Assembly: GCA_943789335.1 (NCBI GenBank)
Contig: CALSTS010000003.1
Coordinates: forward strand, 94,774-158,773
Length of the DNA stretch: 64,000 nucleotides
Direction: 5' to 3'
DNA from: an uncultured Pseudomonadales bacterium
GTDB lineage: Bacteria; Pseudomonadota; Gammaproteobacteria; Pseudomonadales; Pseudohongiellaceae
A program made the translations under genes and the position numbers. The stretch's first letter is position 1. Every line of letters begins with the position of its first letter. Below are positions 36,395-46,657 of this stretch, one piece after another. Below the pieces are notes generated by a model. It saw only the letters and a program-made list of their open reading frames with translations, made no database searches and was not told the origin of the DNA.

Positions 36395-37456
36395 ATGTCC
36401 GGCGGAGTTGATTCCTCTGTAGCGGCCCTTTTACTACTTGAGCAAGGTTATCAAGTAGAAGGCCTGTTCATGAAAAATTGGGAAGAAGATGACGGCACAG
36501 AATATTGTACTGCCAAAGAAGACCTGGCAGATGCGCAGGCAGTCTGTAACAAACTTGGCATAACATTACACAATGCTAATTTTGCCGCCGAATATTGGGA
36601 CAATGTCTTCGAACATTTCTTACATGAGTATAAAGCCGGCCGTACGCCCAATCCTGATGTGTTGTGTAACCGTGAAATTAAATTTAAAGCTTTTCTCGAC
36701 TATGCCAAGCAACTTGGAGCAGACCTGATTGCGACAGGTCACTATGTAAGAAAAAAAAATGCCGATGGTAGAACCGCTTTATTAAAAGGTCTCGATGGCA
36801 ATAAAGACCAAAGCTATTTTCTATGTGCAGTACAAGAAAAGCAGCTCGCTCAGACATTATTTCCTGTTGGGGAACTTGAAAAACCGGAAGTCCGAGCACT
36901 TGCTGAAAAACATGACTTGCTAACCCATGATAAAAAAGACAGCACTGGCATATGTTTTATCGGCGAACGTCGATTCAATGATTTTCTGGAAACATACTTA
37001 CCAGGGCAGCCTGGCAATATTGAAGATGCTGATGGAAATGTCCTCGGCCAACACAAAGGGCTGATGTACCACACACTGGGTCAAAGGCAAGGTCTTGGAA
37101 TCGGCGGAATTAAAGATCAACAGGAAGCTCCCTGGTATGTCGCAGGCAAAGATCTCGATAGGAATGTCTTAGTGGTTGTGCAGGGCAACGAGAATCCCCT
37201 GCTTTTTTCCAATCAACTCACATGCTCCGAAATAAGCTGGATCAATCAAGTTGAACCGTCTCTACCGCTGCAATGTCATGCCAAGGTCCGTTATCGGCAA
37301 CAAGATCAAGCTTGTACAATTCTTAAGGAAGACTCTGTTTATCGAGTGACCTTTGAAGAAGCTCAACGTAGCGTAACACCTGGGCAATTTGTCGTGCTCT
37401 ATCAAGATGATGTCTGTCTTGGTGGAGGAGTAATAGAAAAGTCTTTTAAAAATTAA
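36395..37456 (+). CDS. mnmA: tRNA 2-thiouridylase MnmA (start region disturbed)
   Basis: 353 residues from the ATG at 36395. PP-loop [25 protein letters not shown] with the first catalytic Cys, [13 protein letters not shown] with the second, and [10 protein letters not shown]. Forms s2U34 in Lys, Glu and Gln tRNAs. The usual KVIVG strand just before the PP-loop is encoded upstream in frame, but is preceded by a TGA at 36377-36379; an ATG at 36376 overlaps that TGA and would be in frame if one A of the following AAA were absent. So either the protein starts late or there is a one-base indel. Confidence 0.93.
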   Translation: MSGGVDSSVAALLLLEQGYQVEGLFMKNWEEDDGTEYCTAKEDLADAQAVCNKLGITLHNANFAAEYWDNVFEHFLHEYKAGRTPNPDVLCNREIKFKAFLDYAKQLGADLIATGHYVRKKNADGRTALLKGLDGNKDQSYFLCAVQEKQLAQTLFPVGELEKPEVRALAEKHDLLTHDKKDSTGICFIGERRFNDFLETYLPGQPGNIEDADGNVLGQHKGLMYHTLGQRQGLGIGGIKDQQEAPWYVAGKDLDRNVLVVVQGNENPLLFSNQLTCSEISWINQVEPSLPLQCHAKVRYRQQDQACTILKEDSVYRVTFEEAQRSVTPGQFVVLYQDDVCLGGGVIEKSFKN

Positions 37457-37464
37457 TACGCATT

Positions 37465-38103
37465 ATGGACAACAAAATACAACAAACACTCGCGCTTGCT
37501 GGCATTGCTCAAGCAGCTTTTCTTGTTGATCAATTAGCTCAACATGGTTTAGCTGCACAAGACAAGCTAAGCACTTGCTTGGAAAGTTTATTTATCACCA
37601 ACCCGGCCTCAACTATAGAAGTATATGGTGATGTCGATAAATTAAAACTGGGGCTGCAAGTATTAGAAGAAATATTTGTTACTAAAGAAAGCTCTTTAAA
37701 AAGCCCAGAACTGATGCGTTACCTTATAGGTCTGATTTATTTAGAGGCCAGACTTGGGAAGCAACAAGGCATGTTAGGAAAAATTGCTAAAGGCATAGAA
37801 AACTCTGAACGAGAAAATAAAGACTCCAATATGCAGCTTGCTGAAAATCCCGAGATTATTAATCAGCTTGCCAACCTTTACCAAGAGACTATAAGTACAC
37901 TATCTTTTCGAATTCAGGTCTCTGGCAAGCCTCAATATTTAAAAAACACTGCTATCGCAAACACTATACGAGCAACTTTACTTGCTGGCATAAGATCGGC
38001 AGTACTATGGCATCAACTAGGTGGTCGACGTTGGCATTTTATGCTTAAACGCCGAAATATTTCTCGTGATATACAGTGGCTTTTGAAAGGAATTTCAAAT
38101 TAA
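37465..38103 (+). CDS. hflD: High-frequency lysogenization protein HflD homologue
   Basis: 212 residues, entirely helical, matching HflD in length and gene position (mnmA-hflD-purB in E. coli). Recognisable ends: QTLALAGIAQAAFLVDQLA at the start and VSGKPQYLKN, IRATLLAGIRSAVLWHQLGG near the end. In E. coli HflD influences lambda CII; the housekeeping role is unclear. Eight bp after the mnmA stop, so co-transcribed. Confidence 0.92.
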   Translation: MDNKIQQTLALAGIAQAAFLVDQLAQHGLAAQDKLSTCLESLFITNPASTIEVYGDVDKLKLGLQVLEEIFVTKESSLKSPELMRYLIGLIYLEARLGKQQGMLGKIAKGIENSERENKDSNMQLAENPEIINQLANLYQETISTLSFRIQVSGKPQYLKNTAIANTIRATLLAGIRSAVLWHQLGGRRWHFMLKRRNISRDIQWLLKGISN

Positions 38104-38211
38104 TTAGCCGTATTTAAATTCGATAGTCTAATAAGACATAGGTCGTAGACTTTTCTGGCAATGGCGTTTATTATCGACGCTTCATTTCTAGTTTAGATAG
38201 GGGACAGTTTG

Positions 38212-39498
38212 ATGCAAGATAATAATAATAACTGGGATACAAATTATGAGTGGAAAGTAGTTTTACTACTCGCTCTTGCTTTTGCTCTGGTTGGGATGGA
38301 TCGTTTTGTCATTGGCGCGCTTTGGAATACGATTGCTGCTGATCTAAGTCTTGACCCAGGGGCAATTGGTAACCTTGCAGGTTTGACAGGTATAGCCTGG
38401 GGTGTGTTTGCCATCGTTTTTGGCCGATTGGCAGATAGATGGGGGCACAGAAAAATTATTCTGACTTCCGTCATTATGTTCTCTCTCATGGGCGGTTTAA
38501 CCGGTTTAGCCGGAGGCATGACAGCTTTTATAGTTATCCGTACTTTACTAGGCGTTACTGAAGGGGCTTATACTCCGACCTCATTTACCGCAGTAGCTGT
38601 GGCTTCAAAACCAAGCCGTCGTGGGCTTAATCAAGGCCTGCAGCAATGTGGTGTTTCCCTTATGGGATTAGGTTTGGCACCTATTATTGCCACTCAATTA
38701 CTGGGCATGGGTCTTAGCTGGCGTATGGTTTTTGTTCTGATAGCCGCTCCCGGTTTCATTGTTCTCGTTCTTTTATGGAAAGTATTGAAAGAACCTAAAG
38801 ACACTATGGGTGCTGCAGCCTTGGGTGTTTCAGAAGAAACAGACGAACTCAGCCTAGGTCAATTGATAGTCAGCTATGCTGGACCACTTAAGAGTTATAA
38901 CGTTGTAGTAGCAACGATTGCGCTTTTGGGTGCAATGTGTGGCTTATTTACCCTTGCTGCTTTCATGCCGGTTTATCTGGAAAATGTTATTGGCTTAAGC
39001 CTGGCAGAAATGGGCCTTGTTACCTCTGCTGTTGGTTTTGGTGGATTCTTCGGTCAATTCGGCTGGACTGGCCTTTCTGACAAACTAGGCAGAAAACCCG
39101 TATGTATTATCGGTTTCGCTGCGGCGGCGGTTTGCTTGTACTGGTTCCTTCAGATTGGAGCAGGAGTTGGGGCACTGTTTGTACCTCTTTTTCTCTCCTC
39201 ATTCTTCTGCTTCGGTAACATTGCCTTAATTACGGGACCAATCGCAACTGAGTCTGCACCAGTTGGCCTAGTTGCTGCATCTATCGGCATCGTAGTAGGT
39301 GTTGGTGAGATATTTGGTGGTGGTCTCGGACCCATTATTGGTTCTTATGTAGTACCAGCCATGGGCTTAGCAGGTCCTCTATATGTCGCCTTAGGTGGTA
39401 TGGTTTTTGGTTTCCTTGTGTCTCTCTTCTTGAAAGAAACAGCGCCTATTAAATCTCAACATGCTGCTGCTATTGATGAAAGCGGCCCTATAGCATAA
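38212..39498 (+). CDS. MFS transporter inserted between hflD and purB
   Basis: 428 residues from the ATG at 38212 (AGGGGAC upstream); a TTG three bases earlier is not needed. Twelve membrane helices. The helix 2-3 loop GRLADRWGHRK is the standard MFS motif, repeated as GLSDKLGRKP in the second half, as in sialate/aromatic-acid-type carriers. Substrate unknown. A strong terminator follows. Confidence 0.85.
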   Translation: MQDNNNNWDTNYEWKVVLLLALAFALVGMDRFVIGALWNTIAADLSLDPGAIGNLAGLTGIAWGVFAIVFGRLADRWGHRKIILTSVIMFSLMGGLTGLAGGMTAFIVIRTLLGVTEGAYTPTSFTAVAVASKPSRRGLNQGLQQCGVSLMGLGLAPIIATQLLGMGLSWRMVFVLIAAPGFIVLVLLWKVLKEPKDTMGAAALGVSEETDELSLGQLIVSYAGPLKSYNVVVATIALLGAMCGLFTLAAFMPVYLENVIGLSLAEMGLVTSAVGFGGFFGQFGWTGLSDKLGRKPVCIIGFAAAAVCLYWFLQIGAGVGALFVPLFLSSFFCFGNIALITGPIATESAPVGLVAASIGIVVGVGEIFGGGLGPIIGSYVVPAMGLAGPLYVALGGMVFGFLVSLFLKETAPIKSQHAAAIDESGPIA

Positions 39499-39520
39499 AC
39501 ATTTAAGTAGTAATCTAGAT

Positions 39521-39554
39521 AAAAAAAGGGCAGCTTACGCTGCCCTTTTTTTTT
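39521..39554. terminator. Bidirectional rho-independent terminator
   Basis: A7-GGGCAGC-TTAC-GCTGCCC-T9: a seven-pair GC stem with A and T runs on both sides, so it works for the MFS gene on the plus strand and for the vapBC-like pair on the minus strand. Confidence 0.9.
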
Positions 39555-39580
39555 AGCTTATTTTTCATGAATCAAACAGA

Positions 39581-40018
39581 TTAATTATTACTGCCTTCCA
39601 ATTGACCCGATTCATCCAGCACAAGTAGTTTCAAGCCTCCAATATCTTCAAAACTTTTCCCATTTGAGCACAAAAGACTAGCGTCTAAACAAATTGCGTG
39701 TGCCGCTAACATAGCATTGTTCATATTGGTGATAGTTCCTTCAGCTATGGCCTGCATTTGGATTTCAGTGTATTTATCTACTGCATTCTCATCCCAAGGC
39801 ACTATGGCATCTAGACGTTCACAGAATGACTTAACCAAATTCATATGCTTGGCTTTCTCCGTGGTATTTAGAGCTCCTGCAACCAGTTCAGCATAAGTAA
39901 CCGCGGACAGCATAATTTCATCACTACGAGCTGACCAGGATTCCAGTAAATTCAGAACCGCCTCATCCTGCGTAAGCATTATTTGGCGACAAACGTCTGG
40001 ACCTAGTAATATCAGCAT
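39581..40018 (-). CDS. VapC-like PIN-domain protein with altered active site
   Basis: 145 residues, length of a VapC toxin. PIN-domain landmarks: TYAELVAGAL with a conserved Glu and a GLKLLVLD end. The first catalytic segment (usually LDTN) reads LLGPDVC and the third acidic position in the usual xxDAxIAA reads NMNNAMLAAHA, with CSNGKSFE for TNN. Two of four acidic residues thus look lost, so ribonuclease activity is doubtful. Encoded 18 bp after a VapB-like antitoxin gene. AGGT precedes the ATG. Confidence 0.83.
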   Translation of the reverse strand: MLILLGPDVCRQIMLTQDEAVLNLLESWSARSDEIMLSAVTYAELVAGALNTTEKAKHMNLVKSFCERLDAIVPWDENAVDKYTEIQMQAIAEGTITNMNNAMLAAHAICLDASLLCSNGKSFEDIGGLKLLVLDESGQLEGSNN

Positions 40019-40036
40019 AAAAGACCTGTTTAAGTG

Positions 40037-40255
40037 TTAAGTAGATTTAATTAAACGTGGGCGAATACGCATAAAATCATCATCAGCCCTATCTTCATTT
40101 TGAAACGAACTCCAGGTACTTCGTACCGGACTAAGTAAGAGAGAATTCCCTTGTTTTTCAATGCTTACGGCATCGACACCTTTAAATTCAAGTTCTCGTG
40201 GTATGCGTACAGCCTGATTACGGCCATTGATAAATATTTTTGCTTTGGTAGGCAT
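40037..40255 (-). CDS. VapB-like antitoxin (SpoVT/AbrB fold)
   Basis: 72 residues from the ATG at 40255 (GGGAG upstream); a longer frame adds 19 unrelated residues. The start KAKIFINGRNQAVRIPRELEF is the AbrB/MazE-type DNA-binding swapped hairpin, followed by an acidic toxin-binding tail (EDRADDDFMRIRP). It should bind its own promoter and neutralise the PIN protein next door. Confidence 0.86.
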   Translation of the reverse strand: MPTKAKIFINGRNQAVRIPRELEFKGVDAVSIEKQGNSLLLSPVRSTWSSFQNEDRADDDFMRIRPRLIKST

Positions 40256-40377
40256 GGAAGCTCCCTCTATGTCACTTATATAGGAGTATACAAATAAATA
40301 TTCATATGTCAAACATATGCCAAGCTGACCACTGCTAATTTTGTTTTAAATAATGTATTATGCCGCTTTAGAAATAG

Positions 40378-41759
<1,382 letters not shown>

Positions 41760-41760
<1 letters not shown>

Positions 41761-42920
41761 TGCTTCCTAAAAACCTTAGTTCGGAAAAGTTTCTTAGTGA
41801 ATATTGGCAAAAAAAGCCATTGCTCATCAAAAATGCTTTTTTAGATTTTAGGGACCCTATTAGCCCAGAAGAATTAGCTGGGTTGGCTTGCGAGGAAGAA
41901 GTCGAATCAAGACTGGTCTTTAATGAAAAAGATACCTGGCGCTTACAAAACGGTCCTTTCTCAGAACAAGATTTCACTTCTCTCCCAAATGAACATTGGA
42001 GCTTGCTGGTTCAAGCAGTTGATCAATGGCTTCCTAAGGTAAAAAAGCTCTTAGCAGGGATTAAATTCATCCCTGATTGGCGATTAGATGATGTCATGGT
42101 GAGCTATGCTACCGAAAAAGCTGGCATTGGACCGCATTTTGATTATTACGATGTGATAATCATACAAGGCCAAGGGCAACGGCATTGGCAACTTGGCCAG
42201 CGCTGCGATCATCTCAGTAACTTAAGGAAAGATAGTGAACTAAAAATTCTGCAAGAGTTTTATGTCACTGAAGAGTTTACATTGGAAAGCGGTGATGCTC
42301 TTTATATTCCACCCGGAATAGCTCATCAAGGCACTTCACTTAATGACTCATTGAGTTATTCTATCGGATTTCGAGCTCCTTCCTATAGCGAAATTATTAG
42401 TCAATATGCTGCAAGCCTATGCGCGGAAGTCACAGAAGACCAGCGTTATAAAGACTCAGATTTAAACTTACAAAACAATACAGCCGAAATAAGTGAAGAA
42501 AGTGTTCTTCGTATGAAGTCATTATTATTAGATCTATTGCAGAACGAACAAGAAATTGAACAATGGTTTGGTCGGCACATGACACAACGAAAATACCCAG
42601 AACTGAGTTATTCTCCCGAGATTGAATTCACACCTGAAATCTTCGCAGAAGCTCTGGCTAATGGTCTTACCTTAGAAAAGCACCCTGCAGCACGCCTAGC
42701 GTTTTACCAAAAAAATGAAACTCTTTATCTGTTTGCAGATGGAGAAGCCTTTTCTGTGGATCAAAATAATGAGGACTCTACCGCCCTATTGGCAAAGCTC
42801 TGTGATAAAAATACTAGCTTGGTAAATTGCCTTGCCTACCAGTCTAATCAGGACTGTATTAGTCTACTGTGTAAACTTTATAATCAAGGCACACTAATAG
42901 AAACCGAAGAATTACACTAG
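41760..42920 (+). CDS. roxA: RoxA/YcfD-type ribosomal protein uL16 arginine hydroxylase
   Basis: 386 residues. A JmjC/cupin Fe(II)-2-oxoglutarate oxygenase: HFDYYD gives His126 and Asp128, GIAHQG gives His189, the iron triad. N-terminal WQKKPLLIKNAF and NGPFSEQDF match YcfD, and a C-terminal winged-helix dimer part follows. Hydroxylates an arginine of ribosomal protein L16 (uL16). Stop codon of purB overlaps the start. Confidence 0.93.
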
Positions 42921-42924
42921 ATTC

Positions 42925-43908
42925 ATGCACGAACCATTACATACTTTTTGTGTTGCCCCTATGATGGACTGGACTGATCGGCACTGTCGTTATTTTCTAC
43001 GCCTATTGAGCAAAAACGCCATCTTATATACAGAAATGGTGACCAGTGGCGCTCTTATTCATGGTGACAAAGAACGTTTTCTAAAATTTAATGCAGAAGA
43101 ACAACCTGTGGCTATTCAGTTGGGAGGAAGCAAACCGCAAGAGCTTTCTGAATGCGCCAAAATGGCGGAAGATGCTGGTTATATAGAAATAAATTTAAAT
43201 GTTGGCTGCCCAAGTGACCGTGTCCAAAATGGCAAAATGGGTGCTTGTTTAATGGCTGAATCAGAACTGGTGGCTGAATGTGTAGCTGCCATGAAAAATT
43301 CTGTCCAAATACCTATCACCGTTAAAAGCCGTGTTGGTATAGACAACATGGATACCTATGGCGAATTAGCAGACTTTATCTCTATCGTTCACTCAGCTGG
43401 TTGTTCATGTTTTATTTTACATGCGCGTATTGCAGTTCTTAAGGGTTTGAGCCCTAAGCAAAATCGCGAAATTCCACCGCTAAATTACCAACGCGTCTAT
43501 GAAATTAAACGTAATTTCCCAGAACTAGAAATCATTATTAATGGTGGTATTAAAAATTTAGCTGAAGCACATGAACATCTGAATCATGTCGATGGGGTAA
43601 TGTTAGGGCGCGAAGCTTATCAGCGCCCTTATGTCTTATCTACTGTGGACCAAGAATTCTTTCATTCCCAAGATCCAGTACCAGAGCGTTTAAATATTCT
43701 TGAACATTTTTTACCATATGTCGATGAAGAACTAAGACAGGGAACGGCATTACGACATATTACTCGACATATACTCGGCTTATTCCAAAGCCAGCCCGGA
43801 GGCAAAAAATTTCGCCGTTATCTTAGTGAAAATGCCGTACAAACCCGGAGCAGACTTAACGGTACTCAAACATGCTATGCAACTAGTACAACACTAAGCA
43901 GGAAATAA
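42925..43908 (+). CDS. dusA: tRNA-dihydrouridine synthase A
   Basis: 327 residues. FMN-binding TIM barrel: FCVAPMMDWTDRHCR, LQLGG-like AIQLGGS, NLNVGCPSDRVQNGKMGACLM with Cys95 and Cys108, then the FILHARIAVLKGLSPKQNREIPPL motif diagnostic of DusA and GVMLGREAYQRP. Reduces uridines 20 and 20a in the D-loop of tRNA. Four bases after roxA, so one operon purB-roxA-dusA-(TerB-like). Confidence 0.95.
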   Translation: MHEPLHTFCVAPMMDWTDRHCRYFLRLLSKNAILYTEMVTSGALIHGDKERFLKFNAEEQPVAIQLGGSKPQELSECAKMAEDAGYIEINLNVGCPSDRVQNGKMGACLMAESELVAECVAAMKNSVQIPITVKSRVGIDNMDTYGELADFISIVHSAGCSCFILHARIAVLKGLSPKQNREIPPLNYQRVYEIKRNFPELEIIINGGIKNLAEAHEHLNHVDGVMLGREAYQRPYVLSTVDQEFFHSQDPVPERLNILEHFLPYVDEELRQGTALRHITRHILGLFQSQPGGKKFRRYLSENAVQTRSRLNGTQTCYATSTTLSRK

Positions 43909-43909
43909 T

Positions 43910-44368
43910 ATGCTACAAAATATCAGCATTTTTTTTGAAAAATACTTAAACCCCACTCTAGAAAGCGACACTGGCGATGCCACTACCGACAGGATACATA
44001 TGGCATGCGCAGCGTTGATGATCGAGCTTTCTAAAGCTGATTACACTATCGATGATACTGAAACCAAAAAGATATCCAGTATTTTACAAAGTAAATTTGA
44101 CTTACCTGAAGATACTCTAGAAGAGCTTTTTGAACTGGCTCAGCAAGAAGCGGATGATTCAACTTCTCTCTATCAATTTACCAGTCTCATCAATGAAGCT
44201 TACGAATACCCAGCAAAAATAACCTTAATTCAGAATATGTGGGAAGTGGCTTTTGCGGATGGAGACCTGGATCGATATGAGGAGCACTTAATTAGAAAAG
44301 TCGCGGAGCTATTATACGTCTCTCATAGTGATTTCATCAAAACCAAACTGACGGTAAAAAATCTTTAA
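43910..44368 (+). CDS. TerB-like protein
   Basis: 152 residues, helical and acidic. The MIELSKADYTIDDTETKKI and EVAFADGDLDRYEEHLIRKVAELL halves are the two DxD-type helix pairs of the TerB (tellurite resistance B-like) fold, which binds metal in some members. GCAGGAAAT precedes the ATG one base after the dusA stop. Role unknown. Confidence 0.85.
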   Translation: MLQNISIFFEKYLNPTLESDTGDATTDRIHMACAALMIELSKADYTIDDTETKKISSILQSKFDLPEDTLEELFELAQQEADDSTSLYQFTSLINEAYEYPAKITLIQNMWEVAFADGDLDRYEEHLIRKVAELLYVSHSDFIKTKLTVKNL

Positions 44369-44847
44369 TTATTTTTTAGCGCGCTTACCAAATCCTGAAA
44401 TTCCAACTTATTATCTTGGCTTAGGGCCATTAAGGCCTGATGAGCGACAATCACTTTTTGTTTTATTACATTTTCAGGTTCACTGACATGATTCAGTTCA
44501 CCAAACTTTACGTCTGCTTCAAGCGGCTCTTCAACAATATCGAAAATAATGCCAAAACTCATTCCTTTAATAATTTTCGTAATATCTGGATTAGTTGAGA
44601 TTATGCTTGGTTTTACATTAAAGCGATTACGTAGCTGTATTGCCATTTTGGCAAGCAAGCCTAAGGCTGTGCTATCAATGCCTGTTGTTTCAGTAAGATC
44701 AACAATCATAGCCTCAACAATAGCCCTGCTATAAAGATTGGTGAAATAATTATCGATAGTAGAACTCATTAAGACACGCACATCTCCTACCAATTTAAGA
44801 ACAGGTATCTTATTTAGTTCAGTTGCTAATATTTTTCCTGACTTCAT
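44365..44847 (-). CDS. hsbA: STAS-domain anti-sigma-factor antagonist, HsbA type
   Basis: 160 residues. An N-terminal STAS domain with a GIDSTALGLLAKM motif: Ser59 is the phosphorylated residue of HsbA/SpoIIAA-type antagonists. A C-terminal helical extension is longer than in plain SpoIIAA. In Pseudomonas, HsbA lies next to HsbR and partners the anti-sigma FlgM and a diguanylate cyclase; here it follows the response regulator by 37 bp on the same strand. The assignment rests on fold and neighbour. Confidence 0.82.
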   Translation of the reverse strand: MKSGKILATELNKIPVLKLVGDVRVLMSSTIDNYFTNLYSRAIVEAMIVDLTETTGIDSTALGLLAKMAIQLRNRFNVKPSIISTNPDITKIIKGMSFGIIFDIVEEPLEADVKFGELNHVSEPENVIKQKVIVAHQALMALSQDNKLEFQDLVSALKNN

Positions 44848-44884
44848 TACAAACTAAGCCTACTCTTTTTCAAGCCTTTATCAA

Positions 44885-46069
44885 TTACAGGTCACTAATA
44901 TTCATCACCGCAATATCATCTGGAATATTACTAAGATTTTTAAGATTAAATGTTTCTCGAATAGCCTGGAATTCTCCACCACTTTGCTCTACCACTTCAA
45001 TAATTCGTTTTTCTTTCTCTGCCAGACTTGGCTGTGGCAATACTTCGAGAATGCCGTCAGAACATAAAGTTAGAGAAGCTTTCTCAAAAGGAATGCTTTC
45101 TTCAAAATATTCTGCTTCAGGTAACAAGCCTACTGGGAAACTGCTTTTCTGCACGTCAATGAAACTTGCTTTGCCTTCTTTATAAATCACTGGTAGCGGA
45201 TGGTGCGCGGCGACACTATAGGTAAGTGTATTATCTTTACGATTCAATAAGCCAACAAACATGGTTATATGCTTATCAAGACCTGCTTCGATCAGATCTT
45301 TGTTTAATCTGCTTAGAATTACAGCAGGAGTTAGTTTTTTTATAAAAGGCACCTGACTTTGCTCTCTAAGCATTTGTTCAGTACGGAAACGTAAAAATAT
45401 AGTTATAAAAGCCGAAGAAGAACCGTGACCAGAAACATCTGCTAGATAGAATAAAACGTTGTATTTTGATACTGCTGCATAATCAATTGAATCGCCACTT
45501 AAGTATAAAGAGGGAACCACTCGATGATTAATTTCATAGCCAGCAATTACTTGCGGCGGATTCGGCGACATACTTATCTGCACTAATCTGCCAGCTTGCT
45601 GATCAGTTTCAAACAATTCTAGGTTATATTCTAATTCGTGATTAATATTTTCCAGCTTCTTGCGATAAGCTTCATTTTCTTTAAGAATTTGCGCCTTCTT
45701 CAGGCTGCTATTGATTGAGAGCTGCAATAGAATTAGCTCGGTGACTGGCTTGATAAGATAATCACTAGCCCCAAGCTTCATTGCTTCAACGACATCATCA
45801 AGTACTTTTTTATTAGAAAGGACTATTACTGGCTGAGAAGCCACTTCTTGAAAGATTGCTTTTAAAAAATCCAGCGCACAATCACCCTTCAGGTTCATGT
45901 CACAGATGATTAAATCAGGAGAGGATGAATGATATGCCTCCATACCTTCCTTAGTATCCGAAGCCACCACTACTCGATAAGCGAGCTCTGATAAAAAAGC
46001 GGCAATACTATCCCTGACGATCAAATCATCGTCAATTACCAAGACAGTGCTGTTATCCCCTTTTTCCAT
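44885..46069 (-). CDS. hsbR: Response regulator with PP2C phosphatase domain, HsbR-like
   Basis: 394 residues. Receiver domain at 8-125 with the phosphorylated Asp in LIICDMNL, the switch Thr/Ser in PVIVLSNKK, and Lys in YLIKPV; a coiled-coil linker; then a SpoIIE/PP2C phosphatase domain with YLADVSGHGSSSAF and LCSDGILEV, the metal-binding aspartates. HsbR proteins dephosphorylate HsbA; they can also carry a kinase domain, which is not evident here. Upstream of hsbA in one operon. Confidence 0.85.
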   Translation of the reverse strand: MEKGDNSTVLVIDDDLIVRDSIAAFLSELAYRVVVASDTKEGMEAYHSSSPDLIICDMNLKGDCALDFLKAIFQEVASQPVIVLSNKKVLDDVVEAMKLGASDYLIKPVTELILLQLSINSSLKKAQILKENEAYRKKLENINHELEYNLELFETDQQAGRLVQISMSPNPPQVIAGYEINHRVVPSLYLSGDSIDYAAVSKYNVLFYLADVSGHGSSSAFITIFLRFRTEQMLREQSQVPFIKKLTPAVILSRLNKDLIEAGLDKHITMFVGLLNRKDNTLTYSVAAHHPLPVIYKEGKASFIDVQKSSFPVGLLPEAEYFEESIPFEKASLTLCSDGILEVLPQPSLAEKEKRIIEVVEQSGGEFQAIRETFNLKNLSNIPDDIAVMNISDL

Positions 46070-46321
46070 TATTCTTATACAAAAAGGTAGTTCCGGTTCG
46101 TGAATACCCCACCACTGAGTTGTGATCCTGACAAAATTTATTAGGAGTCAGTGGATTTATTTGACTAAATTAAAAACACTTATACCTTACTCCGTTCCGT
46201 AAATTGCTGCAACAAAAGTTCGTTAATTGCTTCACATAATTTAAATTTTACATAGTGCATACTAGGACCTAATAAAAATTTGCTCAGTAATATTAATTTA
46301 CTCATAATGGGGCAACAATCA

Positions 46322-46657
46322 ATGGTTAAAATGCGTGATCTTCTCAGAGGTACTTACCACACCATGACTCGTTTTCATGATCAACGAGAATTTGAACGTG
46401 CCAAGGTAAATACTGCCGTCACTTTGTACTATGGTCGTCCTCAAAAAATATGTGAGGCACTTTGTGTCAATATAAGCAAAAATGGAATGGGCATCATGAC
46501 TGACCAAGTCATTCCAATGGGAACTGAATGTAAAGTAAAAATTCATGATGGCCAAACTAACAAAAACGAATATCAGGCTATGACAGAAATAACACGGATT
46601 TTTGATTTAGAAGAAGGACAGTTTTTTCTTGGGGTTAAAATATTAATTAAATATTAG
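46322..46657 (+). CDS. PilZ-domain protein
   Basis: 111 residues from the ATG at 46322, which follows GGGG at good spacing; a start at 46307 is also possible but has no ribosome site. Cyclic-di-GMP motif: QREFERAKV supplies the Arg-x-x-x-Arg pair and CVNISKNGMGIM the Asn-x-Ser-x-x-Gly. A single-domain receptor that probably acts on motility or biofilm machinery. Convergent with hrpA and beside hsbR, in keeping with c-di-GMP signalling. Confidence 0.85.
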   Translation: MVKMRDLLRGTYHTMTRFHDQREFERAKVNTAVTLYYGRPQKICEALCVNISKNGMGIMTDQVIPMGTECKVKIHDGQTNKNEYQAMTEITRIFDLEEGQFFLGVKILIKY

